From Thioalkalivibrio sp. (GTDB taxonomy: Bacteria > Pseudomonadota > Gammaproteobacteria > Ectothiorhodospirales > Ectothiorhodospiraceae), in NCBI GenBank assembly GCA_003553165.1, contig PUOZ01000205.1:1-8709 (forward strand): a stretch of DNA of 8,709 nt, read 5' to 3'. Every line of letters starts with the position of its first letter. The first letter of the stretch is position 1. Positions 1 through 7,981 of the stretch are shown here, piece by piece. The notes beneath the pieces are model-generated. The model made no database searches, was not told the origin of the DNA, and was given only the letters and a program-made list of their open reading frames with translations. The position numbers and the translations under genes are program-made.

Positions 1-18
1 ATCGGTTTGATGGGTCAT
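1..18 (-). CDS. hisD: Probable start of hisD (histidinol dehydrogenase), cut by the window edge
   Basis: Sixteen bases past the hisG stop, an ATG at 18-16 on the minus strand opens a frame reading M-T-H-Q-T-D to the edge of the window. A GGA lies 6 bases upstream and could serve as a weak ribosome-binding site. Six codons cannot identify a protein. The hisD assignment rests only on the known order murA-hisG-hisD in Pseudomonas-like gammaproteobacteria and on the tight spacing. HisD would catalyse the last two oxidations of histidine synthesis. Confidence 0.35.
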
Positions 19-34
19 CGTCGTTCCAGTGGCG

Positions 35-679
35 CTATGGCGCCGGCGTGAGGGCCGGTCGCAGCCCCTCGATCAATTGTTGAATGCGCGCGTGCTGCAT
101 CTTCATCGCCGCCTTGTTCACGACCAGTCGCGAACTGATGTGCGCGATCAGTTCCAGCGGCGCCAGGCCGTTGGCCTTCAGGGTGTTGCCGGTGTCCACC
201 AGGTCGACGATGTAGTCCGCCAGCCCCACCAGCGGCGCCAGCTCCATGGATCCATAGAGTTTGATGATCTCGACCTGACGCCCCTGCGCCGCGAAATGAC
301 GCTGGGTGATGTTCACGAACTTGGTCGCGATACGCAGCCGCTCGGCCCCGATCACGTGCTCCGGACGGCCGGCAAGCATCAGCCGGCAGCGGGCGATGCC
401 GAGGTCCAGCGGCTCGTAGAGGCCCGTGCCGCCATGCTCCATCAGCACGTCCTTGCCGGCCACTCCGACCGCCGCGGCGCCGTACTGAACGTAGGTGGGA
501 ACGTCGGTGGCGCGCACGACGACGATGTTCACGTCGGGACGGCTGGTCCCGATGATCAGCTTACGCGTCTTCGCCGGATCCTCCACCGGCACGATACCCG
601 CGCGCTCCAGCAGGGGCAGCGTTTCGTCCAGGATCCTGCCCTTCGACAGGGCGATGGTCATCGCTTGCGCCGCGTTCAC
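35..679 (-). CDS. hisG: ATP phosphoribosyltransferase, short form (HisG-S)
   Basis: HisG catalyses the first step of histidine synthesis, joining ATP and PRPP to give phosphoribosyl-ATP in the cytoplasm. The 214-residue protein opens with the family sequence TIALSKGRI (residues 8-16) and carries the HisG signature at about 146-167, including [14 protein letters not shown], which forms the PRPP-binding loop. It ends soon after this catalytic core and lacks the C-terminal ACT-like regulatory domain of the roughly 300-residue long form. Family knowledge therefore predicts that it needs the HisRS-like partner HisZ, which is not in this window. I chose the GTG start at 679 because a GGGAGG lies 9 bases upstream, at 694-689. 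The ATG at 661 has no comparable site. The GTG is one base past the murA stop, so translation is probably coupled to murA. The stop is TAG. The family assignment is secure. Confidence 0.96.
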   Translation of the reverse strand: MNAAQAMTIALSKGRILDETLPLLERAGIVPVEDPAKTRKLIIGTSRPDVNIVVVRATDVPTYVQYGAAAVGVAGKDVLMEHGGTGLYEPLDLGIARCRLMLAGRPEHVIGAERLRIATKFVNITQRHFAAQGRQVEIIKLYGSMELAPLVGLADYIVDLVDTGNTLKANGLAPLELIAHISSRLVVNKAAMKMQHARIQQLIEGLRPALTPAP

Positions 680-680
680 C

Positions 681-2045
<1,365 letters not shown>

Positions 2046-2354
2046 TCAGCCCGAAGCGCCCGTGCCGAACACAGCCTCCAGATCGTACAACTGCAGCAGC
2101 GGCTGCAACTCCGCGGGGATCGACACGAATTCCAGCCGCGTACCCGCCCGCTCGCGCAGCCGCCAGAACTCCACCAGCATGGCGACGCCAGCGCTGTCCA
2201 CCCGCGTGACCTGCGAGAGATCCAGCGTTGCCTCGGGGGGAAGGCGGGCCAATAGCGGGCGCCCCTGCACCGTGAGCGGACCCGCGGTATTCAGCGTGAT
2301 CGGTCCGGAAAGCTTCAGCGTCGAGCCGTCCAGAACCAGCGCCGCGTCAGCCAC
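2046..2354 (-). CDS. mlaB: STAS-domain regulator of the Mla transporter (MlaB)
   Basis: MlaB is a small cytoplasmic STAS-domain protein that binds the ATPase MlaF and is needed for assembly and activity of the MlaFEDB complex. The 102-residue protein is a single STAS domain. It shows the strand LDLSQVTRVDSAG followed by a helix, with the conserved D53-S54-A55-G56 turn; E. coli has a functionally important Thr at the position of Ser54. Length and position, after mlaC and before murA, match the family. It starts with GTG at 2354, which overlaps the end of mlaC by 8 bases (GTGGCTGA). The upstream ribosome-binding site is poor, so I infer translational coupling to mlaC. STAS proteins are short and divergent, so the name relies partly on the operon context. 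Confidence 0.92.
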   Translation of the reverse strand: MADAALVLDGSTLKLSGPITLNTAGPLTVQGRPLLARLPPEATLDLSQVTRVDSAGVAMLVEFWRLRERAGTRLEFVSIPAELQPLLQLYDLEAVFGTGASG

Positions 2355-3015
2355 CCGCTGCGTTCCCGTTGGACACCGCCTCGTCGATGGTCTCCTCGAT
2401 CAATGAGCGGTCGCCGGCCTCGAGACGCGCGATCAGGGCATCGAGTCCATGGCGGCCGATCTCCGTGTTGAAGCTCGTGCGGAAGTTGCCGACGAAGCTG
2501 AGGCCCTCCGCCTCGACGTCGAAGACCCGCCAATCCCCGTCCACCGGGCGCAGCCGATAGTTGACAACGATGTTGGGCTGTCCGCGGCCCACCTCGATCT
2601 CGGTCGAGACCACCGCCATGCGGTCATCCTGGCGGGACCGGCGCGGAACCACCACGACACGGCGGTCCAGGTAGTCGGCCAGGCGCACCCCGTAGGATTG
2701 CAGGAGCGTGTCGCGGAAGGCCGCCGTGAACCGCTCGCGCTGCGCCGGGCTGGCGTCACGCCAGTGGCGGGCGAGGATCAGCCGCGCCATGCCGTCGAAA
2801 TCGACCAGCGGCATGATCTCGCTCTCGATCACCTCGAGTACGAACTCGGGCTCTGCCGCCGCCCGCGCCTCGTCTGCGCGCAGGGTCTCCATCACGCGGT
2901 TGATGGCCCCCTCGACGAGTTCCACCGGCTCCGCGGCCTGCAGGGGCGCGGCTGCGGACAGAAGCAGGAACAGAAATCCGACGCCCGAAAGGGCGAAAGG
3001 GCGATATTTTCTCAT
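2347..3015 (-). CDS. mlaC: Periplasmic phospholipid-binding protein MlaC
   Basis: MlaC is the soluble periplasmic carrier that moves phospholipid between the outer-membrane MlaA complex and the inner-membrane MlaFEDB complex. The 222-residue product has a clear Sec signal peptide: a basic start (MRKYRP), a hydrophobic core and a probable signal peptidase I cut after LQA at residue 27. The mature part carries typical MlaC/Ttg2D sequences: IMPLVDFDGMARLIL, a helix with RERFTAAFRDTLLQSYG, then the beta-sheet stretch IVVNYRLR and WRVFDVEAEGLSFVGNFRTSF. The ATG at 3015 has GAGGT 9 bases upstream. The 52-base gap from mlaD holds only this site and a weak GAACC/GGTTC inverted repeat. The stop lies inside the mlaB start region. 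Confidence 0.96.
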   Translation of the reverse strand: MRKYRPFALSGVGFLFLLLSAAAPLQAAEPVELVEGAINRVMETLRADEARAAAEPEFVLEVIESEIMPLVDFDGMARLILARHWRDASPAQRERFTAAFRDTLLQSYGVRLADYLDRRVVVVPRRSRQDDRMAVVSTEIEVGRGQPNIVVNYRLRPVDGDWRVFDVEAEGLSFVGNFRTSFNTEIGRHGLDALIARLEAGDRSLIEETIDEAVSNGNAAGG

Positions 3016-3067
3016 AACGGCATGACCTCGAAGTCTTGATCTGAAGAACCCGCGGGCGGGCGAAGGT

Positions 3068-3526
3068 TCAATCCCCGGAGATGTTCGTCAGCACACGGCC
3101 GATCATGTTCTCGAGTACCAGGGCCGACTGCGTGAACAGCACCTCGTCGCCATCCGCCAGCATCTCGTAGTCACCGCCCGGCTCCAATGCAATGTACTGT
3201 TCGCCCAGCAGACCGGCGGTGAAGATGCTGGCCTGGGTATCCGCGGGCAGATAGTCCTGGCCGGCCTGGATCGCCAGCGTCACCCGGGCCTGGAAGCGTT
3301 CGGGATCATAGACGATCTGCGCCACCCGGCCGATGCGCACGCCGGAGACCGTCACCGGCGCCCGCACCTTCAGGCCACCGATGTGATCGAAGTACGCAAC
3401 CACATGGTAGGTGTCGCGGTCCCGGTACTCGGCGATATTGCTGACCTGGATTGCCAGGTAGAACAGCGCCGCGATCCCCAGCAACACGAAGACACCCACG
3501 GATACTTCCAGAAAACGCAGCTTCAT
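3068..3526 (-). CDS. mlaD: MCE-domain lipid-binding subunit MlaD
   Basis: MlaD forms a membrane-anchored hexameric ring on the periplasmic side of the MlaFEDB complex, with a central hydrophobic pore through which phospholipid passes. The 152-residue protein has one N-terminal membrane helix (about 8-28) and a single MCE domain (about 41-117). It has the family sequence FDHIGGLKVRAPVTVSGVRIG and the pore loop GLLGEQYIAL, in which Leu106 and Leu107 match the pore-lining leucines known in E. coli. I chose the ATG at 3526 because AGAGGA lies 6 bases upstream; an in-frame TTG at 3532 would touch that site. The protein stops at NISGD, about 30 residues before the E. coli protein, and so lacks the disordered C-terminal tail. 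The stop of mlaE lies 16 bases upstream. Confidence 0.96.
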   Translation of the reverse strand: MKLRFLEVSVGVFVLLGIAALFYLAIQVSNIAEYRDRDTYHVVAYFDHIGGLKVRAPVTVSGVRIGRVAQIVYDPERFQARVTLAIQAGQDYLPADTQASIFTAGLLGEQYIALEPGGDYEMLADGDEVLFTQSALVLENMIGRVLTNISGD

Positions 3527-3532
3527 CAACAA

Positions 3533-3538
3533 TCCTCT
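3533..3538 (-). promoter_or_regulatory. Ribosome-binding site deciding the mlaD start
   Basis: AGAGGA on the minus strand lies 6 bases before the ATG at 3526. It would abut the alternative TTG at 3532, so it supports the shorter 152-residue MlaD. Confidence 0.7.
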
Positions 3539-3542
3539 TGAC

Positions 3543-4325
3543 TCACATGTCGCCGAACATCAGCCCGGTCAGGATGAAGTCCAGACCCAGCACAGCCAGC
3601 GCGGACACCACGACCGTCTGGGTCGTTGCCCGCGAGATCCCCTCGGAGGTCGGTTCCGCGTCGACCCCCTGGAAAACCGCGATCCAGGTCACCACGAAAC
3701 CGAACACGATGCTCTTGATCACGCCCGACATCACGTCTTCGCGCCAGTCCGTGACCGCCTGCATCTGCGAGAAGTAGGATCCGCTGTCGACGCCCAGCAG
3801 CCCCACCCCGACGATATACCCCCCCATCACGCCGACGGCACTGAACAACGCGGCCAGCAGCGGCATCGACAGGAAGCCGGCAAAGAAGCGCGGCGCGAAC
3901 ACCCGACGATACGGGTCCACCGCCATCATCTCCATCGCCGACAGTTGTTCGGTGGTCTTCATCAGACCGATCTCGGCAGTCAGTGCCGATCCCGCACGGC
4001 CCGCGAACAGCAGGGCCGTCACCACCGGGCCCAGCTCGCGCACCAGCGACAGCGCCACGACCCCGCCCAGGGCCTCGGCCGCACCGAAATTCACCAGGGT
4101 GATGTACCCCTGGTAGCCCAGCACCATGCCGACGAACAGGCCCGACACCATGATGATCAGCATCGAACGCACGCCGACCGAGTAGATTTCGGCCAGCGTC
4201 AACCGGAACCGCCGAACCACCGCATCCTGGGCCAGCAGTACCCGGAACAGGAAAGTCGAGGCGCGGCCCAGCACGGCGAGCCAATGGAGACCGGACCGCC
4301 CCAAACCGGAAAGGAATTCAATCAC
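3543..4325 (-). CDS. mlaE: Inner-membrane permease MlaE
   Basis: MlaE is the transmembrane permease of the Mla phospholipid ABC transporter; two copies pair with MlaF, and the MlaD ring sits above them. The 260-residue protein has the expected length and the MlaE/YrbE pattern: an amphipathic N-terminus, several hydrophobic helices, the conserved LVRELGPVVTALLFAGRAGSA around 94-114, and the cytoplasmic coupling segment AEIGLMKTTEQLSAMEMM that follows and contacts the ATPase. The C-terminal helices include IVFGFVVTWIAVFQG. It starts with GTG at 4325, which overlaps the mlaF stop by 8 bases (GTGATTGA). A GAGG about 12 bases upstream is a poor fit, so coupling to mlaF translation is likely. Confidence 0.97.
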   Translation of the reverse strand: MIEFLSGLGRSGLHWLAVLGRASTFLFRVLLAQDAVVRRFRLTLAEIYSVGVRSMLIIMVSGLFVGMVLGYQGYITLVNFGAAEALGGVVALSLVRELGPVVTALLFAGRAGSALTAEIGLMKTTEQLSAMEMMAVDPYRRVFAPRFFAGFLSMPLLAALFSAVGVMGGYIVGVGLLGVDSGSYFSQMQAVTDWREDVMSGVIKSIVFGFVVTWIAVFQGVDAEPTSEGISRATTQTVVVSALAVLGLDFILTGLMFGDM

Positions 4326-5151
4326 GGTCGCGCCCCGCCTCGTTCAGAAGATCATCGCGATAGCTCGACCCGGGATAGTGAAAGGGCACCGGCCCGTCCG
4401 GGTGTCCGCCGAGAAACTGCTGGCTCCATTCCGAGGCCCCGGCGCGCACCTCCTCGGCGGTTCCTGAATCCATCACCCGTCCCTCGGCGATCAGCACGAC
4501 GTGATCCGATATCGCCATCGCCTCGACCACGTCATGGGTCACCAGCACACTGGTCAGGCCTAGGGTTTTGTTGGTGCGCTGGATCAAGGTCACGATCTGA
4601 CCCATGGTGATCGGGTCCAGTCCGGCGAAGGGCTCGTCGTACAGGATCATGTCCGGGTCCAGGGCAATGGCGCGGGCAAGGGCCACGCGCCGGGCCATGC
4701 CCCCCGACAACTGCGCCGGGCTGAGGTCAGAGGCGCCACGCAGACCGACGGCCTCTAGCTTCATCAGCACCAGATTACGGATCAGCTCCTCGGGCAGCCT
4801 GGTGTGCTCGCGCAGGGGAAAGGCGACGTTCTCGAAGACGTTCATATCGGTCAGCAGCGCGCCCGTCTGGAACAGCATGCCCATACGCTTGCGCAGCGCA
4901 TACAGCCGCCGGTTCGAAAGGCGGGCAACCTCCTCACCGTCGACCCAGATCCGGCCGCTGTCGGGACGCAGCTGCCCCCCGATCAACCGCAGCAGCGTCG
5001 TCTTGCCGGTGCCGCTCGGCCCCATCACCGTGGTGACCCGTCCGCGCGGCACGGTCAGCGACAAGCCGTCGAAGATCAGCTTGCGGCCACGGCGGAAGAC
5101 GAGATCTTCGAGCACCACATGCGGTGTCTGTGACACCGGGTCCTTACTCAC
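4318..5151 (-). CDS. mlaF: ATP-binding subunit MlaF of the phospholipid transporter
   Basis: MlaF is the cytoplasmic ATPase that powers the MlaFEDB transporter. The 277-residue protein is a complete ABC nucleotide-binding domain: Walker A GPSGTGKTT (44-52), Q-loop Gln95 in MLFQTGALL, signature LSGGM (148-152), Walker B ILYDEP (169-174) with catalytic Glu173, and switch His206 in VTHD. After the ABC core comes a C-terminal extension with DGPVPFHYPG (252-261), a motif characteristic of MlaF, which in the E. coli structure wraps around the neighbouring MlaF and meets MlaB. The GTG start at 5151 has AGGAG 10 bases upstream, at 5166-5162. This is the first recognised mla gene of the operon and is separated by 105 bases from the uncharacterised gene before it. 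Confidence 0.97.
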   Translation of the reverse strand: MSKDPVSQTPHVVLEDLVFRRGRKLIFDGLSLTVPRGRVTTVMGPSGTGKTTLLRLIGGQLRPDSGRIWVDGEEVARLSNRRLYALRKRMGMLFQTGALLTDMNVFENVAFPLREHTRLPEELIRNLVLMKLEAVGLRGASDLSPAQLSGGMARRVALARAIALDPDMILYDEPFAGLDPITMGQIVTLIQRTNKTLGLTSVLVTHDVVEAMAISDHVVLIAEGRVMDSGTAEEVRAGASEWSQQFLGGHPDGPVPFHYPGSSYRDDLLNEAGRDRD

Positions 5152-5161
5152 GTTCCGTCCA

Positions 5162-5166
5162 CTCCT
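5162..5166 (-). promoter_or_regulatory. Ribosome-binding site of mlaF
   Basis: AGGAG on the minus strand lies 10 bases before the GTG at 5151, slightly longer than ideal spacing. It supports GTG as the mlaF start. Confidence 0.6.
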
Positions 5167-5183
5167 GATCTGCCGGACTTGGC

Positions 5184-5213
5184 AGTCTGAAAGCAGCCCA
5201 GGCCGCAGTCAAC
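5184..5213 (-). promoter_or_regulatory. Candidate sigma-70 promoter for the mla operon
   Basis: On the minus strand TTGACT (5213-5208, five of six -35 matches) is followed after 18 bases by CAGACT (5189-5184, three of six -10 matches). Transcription would begin near 5178, about 27 bases before mlaF, leaving room for its ribosome-binding site. The -35 box is good but the -10 box is poor, so this is only a candidate. Confidence 0.3.
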
Positions 5214-5222
5214 TTGCCGCCA

Positions 5223-5240
5223 CCGCTGCCTCGGCAGCGG
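5223..5240 (-). repeat. Perfect 8-bp inverted repeat (hairpin) upstream of mlaF
   Basis: CCGCTGCC, a two-base centre TC, then GGCAGCGG form a perfect inverted repeat; as RNA it would fold as a 7-bp GC-rich stem with a four-base loop. It begins 16 bases after the stop of the uncharacterised gene and ends 9 bases before the TTGACT box. There is no T-run on either side, so it is not a standard intrinsic terminator. It could be a weak terminator, an RNA-processing or stability element, or an operator. Confidence 0.6.
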
Positions 5241-5256
5241 CAGAGGACCGGATCCT

Positions 5257-5874
5257 TCAACGCCCCTGCCACGCCAGACCGCTCAGGCGCAGGATCGTTT
5301 CCGCCGTCTCCAGCTCCCCTGGACCGGCGCGGAGGAAGACGATCGCCTCGCGCGCAGGGGGCAGCCAGGCATGCACCGCGTCCAGCAGGGCACGCCACCC
5401 AGCCGGCCCGAGGCCGGGTTCCGGCGTGAGCACCACGACAACCGACGTCGCGTTGGCAAAGGCCGCGGAGGCCCCGACCCCGTTTCCTGCCGGCTGCTTC
5501 GGCGCCCGCACCAGCAACTGTACCGGGGGCAGGACGCCGGCGGGCAGCACCGACGGGTCCGCCACCAGGAGCCCACCGAGCCGCGGGCCCAGGGCCGCCG
5601 CCAGGCGGGCACAGGGGTCGCCTGGCTCGGCCAGTTCATCGGGGACCTCGAAGTACAGGCGCAGCGCGTCGGGCAGGTCCCTGATCCAGTGGGAATCCAG
5701 GGTGAACCGTTCCCACTCGCAGGCGGGAATCAGCAGATCCTTCCAGTAATTCCCGTAATAGGCGAAGCGCCAATCCTCGGGCAGGTCCTCCGGGTAGAAG
5801 GCCTTCCACGCAGGATCGGCATCATCGTGCACCGCGGCCAGGCGCAGGCTGTGTCCGGAGGCTGCTGCGCCCAT
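5257..5874 (-). CDS. Uncharacterised 205-residue protein, possibly YecE/DUF72-related
   Basis: I do not firmly recognise this gene. It encodes a 205-residue cytoplasmic-looking protein with no signal peptide or clear membrane helix. The N-terminal third is rich in aromatic residues: KAFYPEDLPEDWRFAYYGNYW at about 24-44, then PACEWERF and DSHWIRDLPDALRLYFEVP. The FYPEDLPEDW...YYGNYW pattern recalls the N-terminus of the YecE/DUF72 TIM-barrel family, but the protein is shorter and I see no other DUF72 motif. The remainder is Ala/Leu/Pro-rich with predicted beta strands (GGLLVAD, VQLLVRAP, TSVVVVLTPEP, EAIVFLRAG) and a helix around 158-170, suggesting an alpha/beta fold. An AGGAG 8 bases before the ATG and codon use like the neighbours support a real gene. 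Its position ahead of mlaF, where E. coli has nothing, hints at envelope-related or merely hitch-hiking function. Confidence 0.85.
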   Translation of the reverse strand: MGAAASGHSLRLAAVHDDADPAWKAFYPEDLPEDWRFAYYGNYWKDLLIPACEWERFTLDSHWIRDLPDALRLYFEVPDELAEPGDPCARLAAALGPRLGGLLVADPSVLPAGVLPPVQLLVRAPKQPAGNGVGASAAFANATSVVVVLTPEPGLGPAGWRALLDAVHAWLPPAREAIVFLRAGPGELETAETILRLSGLAWQGR

Positions 5875-6032
5875 GGCTTGATCTCCTGAAAGGGGGTCCT
5901 GATGGTAACCGGGCCGCGGAAAGCCCGAAACCCCGCCAGGCTCGTGGACATTCGACCAAGGGTATGGCGCAGGAGACGAATGGCGGGACAGGCAGTAAAC
6001 TCATGCCCCCGTTGCAGCAGACCCTTCCAAAC
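5875..6032. promoter_or_regulatory. Divergent intergenic region between the mla-side and yrbG-side units
   Basis: About 158 bases separate the two divergent starts and must hold promoters for both directions unless transcription enters from elsewhere. I see no strong sigma-70 pair. On the plus strand TTGATC (5878-5883), 17 bases, GATGGT (5901-5906) is weak; on the minus strand a TACCAT lies just upstream of the uncharacterised gene without a good -35. A CGGGC/GCCCG inverted repeat (5910-5914 with 5923-5927) sits in the middle. Confidence 0.4.
5883..5887 (-). promoter_or_regulatory. Ribosome-binding site of the uncharacterised gene
   Basis: AGGAG on the minus strand lies 8 bases before the ATG at 5874. 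This is the best-placed site in the minus-strand cluster and argues that the 205-residue frame is translated. Confidence 0.75.
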
Positions 6033-7007
6033 ATGTGGATCCCCATCCTTGCGGTCGTCGCCGGACTGATCGTCCTGACCTGGAGCGCCGACCGCTTCGT
6101 GCTGGGCGCCTCGGGCCTGGCCCGTGGCCTCGGAGTCACTCCGCTGCTGATCGGTTTGACCATCGTTGCCTTCGGCACCTCGGCGCCCGAGGTCTTCGTG
6201 TCCGTGCTCGCGGCCCTGCAGGGCAACCCCGGACTCGCCATCGGCAACGCGATCGGCTCGAACATTGCGAATATCGGGCTGGTGCTCGGGGCGAGCGCGC
6301 TGATCGCTCCCCTGCTGGTGCGCTCTGCCATCCTGCGCCGGGAGTTCCCGGTGCTGCTGTTGGTAACGCTGCTGGGATTTGCCCTGATCCTGGATGGCAC
6401 GCTGGGGCGCATCGATGGGCTGATCCTGGTCACGGGACTGGTGTTGCTGATCACCTGGTTGATATTCAGCGCGATGCGCGGCCGGATGGAACCCGACGTT
6501 CTCGGCGTCGATCTCACGGAGGCGGTGCCGGCAGCCATGCCGCTACCGCGGGCGCTCGGCCTGCTGGGCCTGGGCCTGGTCCTGCTGCTGCTCAGCAGCC
6601 AGGCTCTGGTCTGGGGTGCGGTGGAGATCGCCGGCGCCCTGGGCGTGAGCGACCTGATCATCGGCCTGACCATCGTCGCAATCGGCACCAGTCTGCCGGA
6701 GCTGGCGACGTCGGTCGTCGCGGCCTGGAAGGGAGAGAACGAACTGGCCATCGGCAACATCATTGGTTCCAACCTCTTCAATCTGCTCGCCGTCCTGGCC
6801 GTGCCCGCGCTGCTGGCGCCAGGGTTGCTGGAAAACACCGTGCTGATCAGAGATTATCCCGTGATGCTGGGGCTGACCTTCCTGCTGTTCCTGCTCGCTC
6901 TGGGCCCCCGCAGGGGACCGGGCACCGTGCGGCGCCGTGAGGGAGTCCTGCTGCTGGCCCTGTTCGCCGCCTACCTGATGCTTCTCGGATGGACCGCAAC
7001 CGCATGA
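6033..7007 (+). CDS. yrbG: Calcium/sodium antiporter, YrbG family
   Basis: This is an inner-membrane cation exchanger of the CaCA superfamily. The E. coli homologue YrbG is annotated as a Na+/Ca2+ exchanger, though its physiological role is unclear. The protein is built from two similar halves, each with an alpha repeat: GLTIVAFGTSAPE and IGNAIGSNIANI in the first half, GLTIVAIGTSLPE and IGNIIGSNLFNL in the second. The acidic residue in each GTS-x-PE motif is the expected ion ligand. About ten hydrophobic helices surround a short cytoplasmic loop (MRGRMEPDVLGVDLTE). I chose the ATG at 6033 because MWIPILAVVAG aligns with the usual N-terminus and gives 324 residues, close to E. coli (325). In-frame ATGs at 6003 and 5964 would add 10 or 23 residues. 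None has a strong ribosome-binding site, so the start is uncertain. The stop overlaps the start region of kdsD. Confidence 0.94.
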   Translation: MWIPILAVVAGLIVLTWSADRFVLGASGLARGLGVTPLLIGLTIVAFGTSAPEVFVSVLAALQGNPGLAIGNAIGSNIANIGLVLGASALIAPLLVRSAILRREFPVLLLVTLLGFALILDGTLGRIDGLILVTGLVLLITWLIFSAMRGRMEPDVLGVDLTEAVPAAMPLPRALGLLGLGLVLLLLSSQALVWGAVEIAGALGVSDLIIGLTIVAIGTSLPELATSVVAAWKGENELAIGNIIGSNLFNLLAVLAVPALLAPGLLENTVLIRDYPVMLGLTFLLFLLALGPRRGPGTVRRREGVLLLALFAAYLMLLGWTATA

Positions 7008-7981
7008 CGCTGGACCCAGAAAATACCCGCAGCCTGGCCCTGGCCGTCCTCGCCATCGAGGCCGAGGCTGTGAGCGCCCTCGCCGCGCGCATCGACGCCC
7101 GTTTTCTCACGGCCTGCGAGCACATCCTCGCCTGCCGTGGCCGTGTCGTCGTCACCGGCATGGGCAAGTCCGGGCACATCGGGGGCAAGCTCGCGGCCAC
7201 GCTTGCATCCACCGGCCCCCCCGCCTTCTTCGTGCATCCGGGCGAGGCGAGCCATGGGGACCTCGGCATGATCACCCGTGAGGACGCGGTCATTGTCTTG
7301 TCCAATTCGGGTGAGACCGACGAACTCCTCACCATCCTGCCGATCATCCGCCGCCTCGGCGTACCGCTGATCGCGATGACCGGAAACCCGGTATCGCGCC
7401 TCGCCCGCGAGGCCACGGTCCATCTCGATGTGAGCGTGGCCCGCGAAGCCTGCCCGCTGGGCCTGGCACCGACATCCAGCACCACGGCCGCCCTGGCGAT
7501 GGGCGACGCACTCGCCGTAGCGGTACTCGATGCCCGCGGCTTCACCGCCGACGACTTCGCCCGTTCCCACCCCGGTGGCCGCCTCGGGCGCCGCCTGCTG
7601 ATCCATGTCGGCGACATCATGCGCACCGGCGAGGCGATCCCCTGCATCCAGGCCGGCACGCCGCTCCGGGACGCACTGGTGGAGATCTCGCGCAAGGGAC
7701 TGGGCATGGTGATCATCTGCAACGATGGCCGCGAGATCGAAGGCGTGTTCACCGACGGCGACCTGCGCCGCACCCTGGATCGTGGCCTCGACGTGCATCG
7801 CCTGACCATTGGTGACGTGATGACCGCCAACAGCTTTGCCGCGCGTCCCGAGTGGCTTGCGGTGCAGGCATTGCAGACCATGGAGAGTCATCGCATCAGC
7901 GCCCTGCCCGTCGTCGACGACAACCTGCGGCTGGTGGGCGCGCTGAACATGCACGATCTGCTCCGAGCGGGGGTGGCGTGA
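6989..7981 (+). CDS. kdsD: D-arabinose 5-phosphate isomerase (KdsD)
   Basis: KdsD interconverts ribulose 5-phosphate and arabinose 5-phosphate, the first step of Kdo synthesis for the LPS inner core. The 330-residue protein has the family layout: an N-terminal SIS sugar-isomerase domain (about 30-200) and two CBS domains (about 208-265 and 274-330). Active-site residues match E. coli with a one-residue shift: Lys60 in GMGKSGHIG, Glu112 after SNSGETD, Glu153 in AREACPLGLAPTSSTT and His194 in SHPGG. The C-terminus HDLLRAGVA is nearly identical to E. coli. The ATG at 6989 lies inside yrbG by 19 bases. The ATG at 7004 makes a classic ATGA overlap with the yrbG stop and would shorten the protein by five residues. 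I cannot choose firmly between them. The TGA overlaps the kdsC ATG by one base. Confidence 0.97.
   Translation: MDRNRMTLDPENTRSLALAVLAIEAEAVSALAARIDARFLTACEHILACRGRVVVTGMGKSGHIGGKLAATLASTGPPAFFVHPGEASHGDLGMITREDAVIVLSNSGETDELLTILPIIRRLGVPLIAMTGNPVSRLAREATVHLDVSVAREACPLGLAPTSSTTAALAMGDALAVAVLDARGFTADDFARSHPGGRLGRRLLIHVGDIMRTGEAIPCIQAGTPLRDALVEISRKGLGMVIICNDGREIEGVFTDGDLRRTLDRGLDVHRLTIGDVMTANSFAARPEWLAVQALQTMESHRISALPVVDDNLRLVGALNMHDLLRAGVA

Noticed and set aside
3046..3069. GAACC/GGTTC inverted repeat between mlaD and mlaC as a terminator
   Set aside because: The stem is only 5 bp with a 14-base loop and no T-run, and the genes are clearly one operon.
5170..5185. CTGCC/GGCAG inverted repeat before mlaF as a terminator
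   Set aside because: A 5-bp stem without a T-run is expected by chance in this GC-rich sequence; it overlaps the candidate promoter and is not separately supported.
5822..6838. A 338-codon open frame on the minus strand opposite yrbG
   Set aside because: The product is Ser/Arg/Pro-rich with no domain and lies exactly opposite a clear membrane exchanger. Its repeated look reflects the two alpha repeats of yrbG read backwards.
6847..7954. Two long minus-strand frames (344 and 327 codons) opposite kdsD
   Set aside because: Both are antisense to an enzyme with all catalytic residues in place, and neither has a ribosome-binding site or family resemblance.
7852..7980. In-frame upstream extension of kdsC inside kdsD
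   Set aside because: The added residues are an out-of-frame reading of kdsD with no KdsC homology. The ATG at 7981 gives the normal length and overlaps the kdsD stop.
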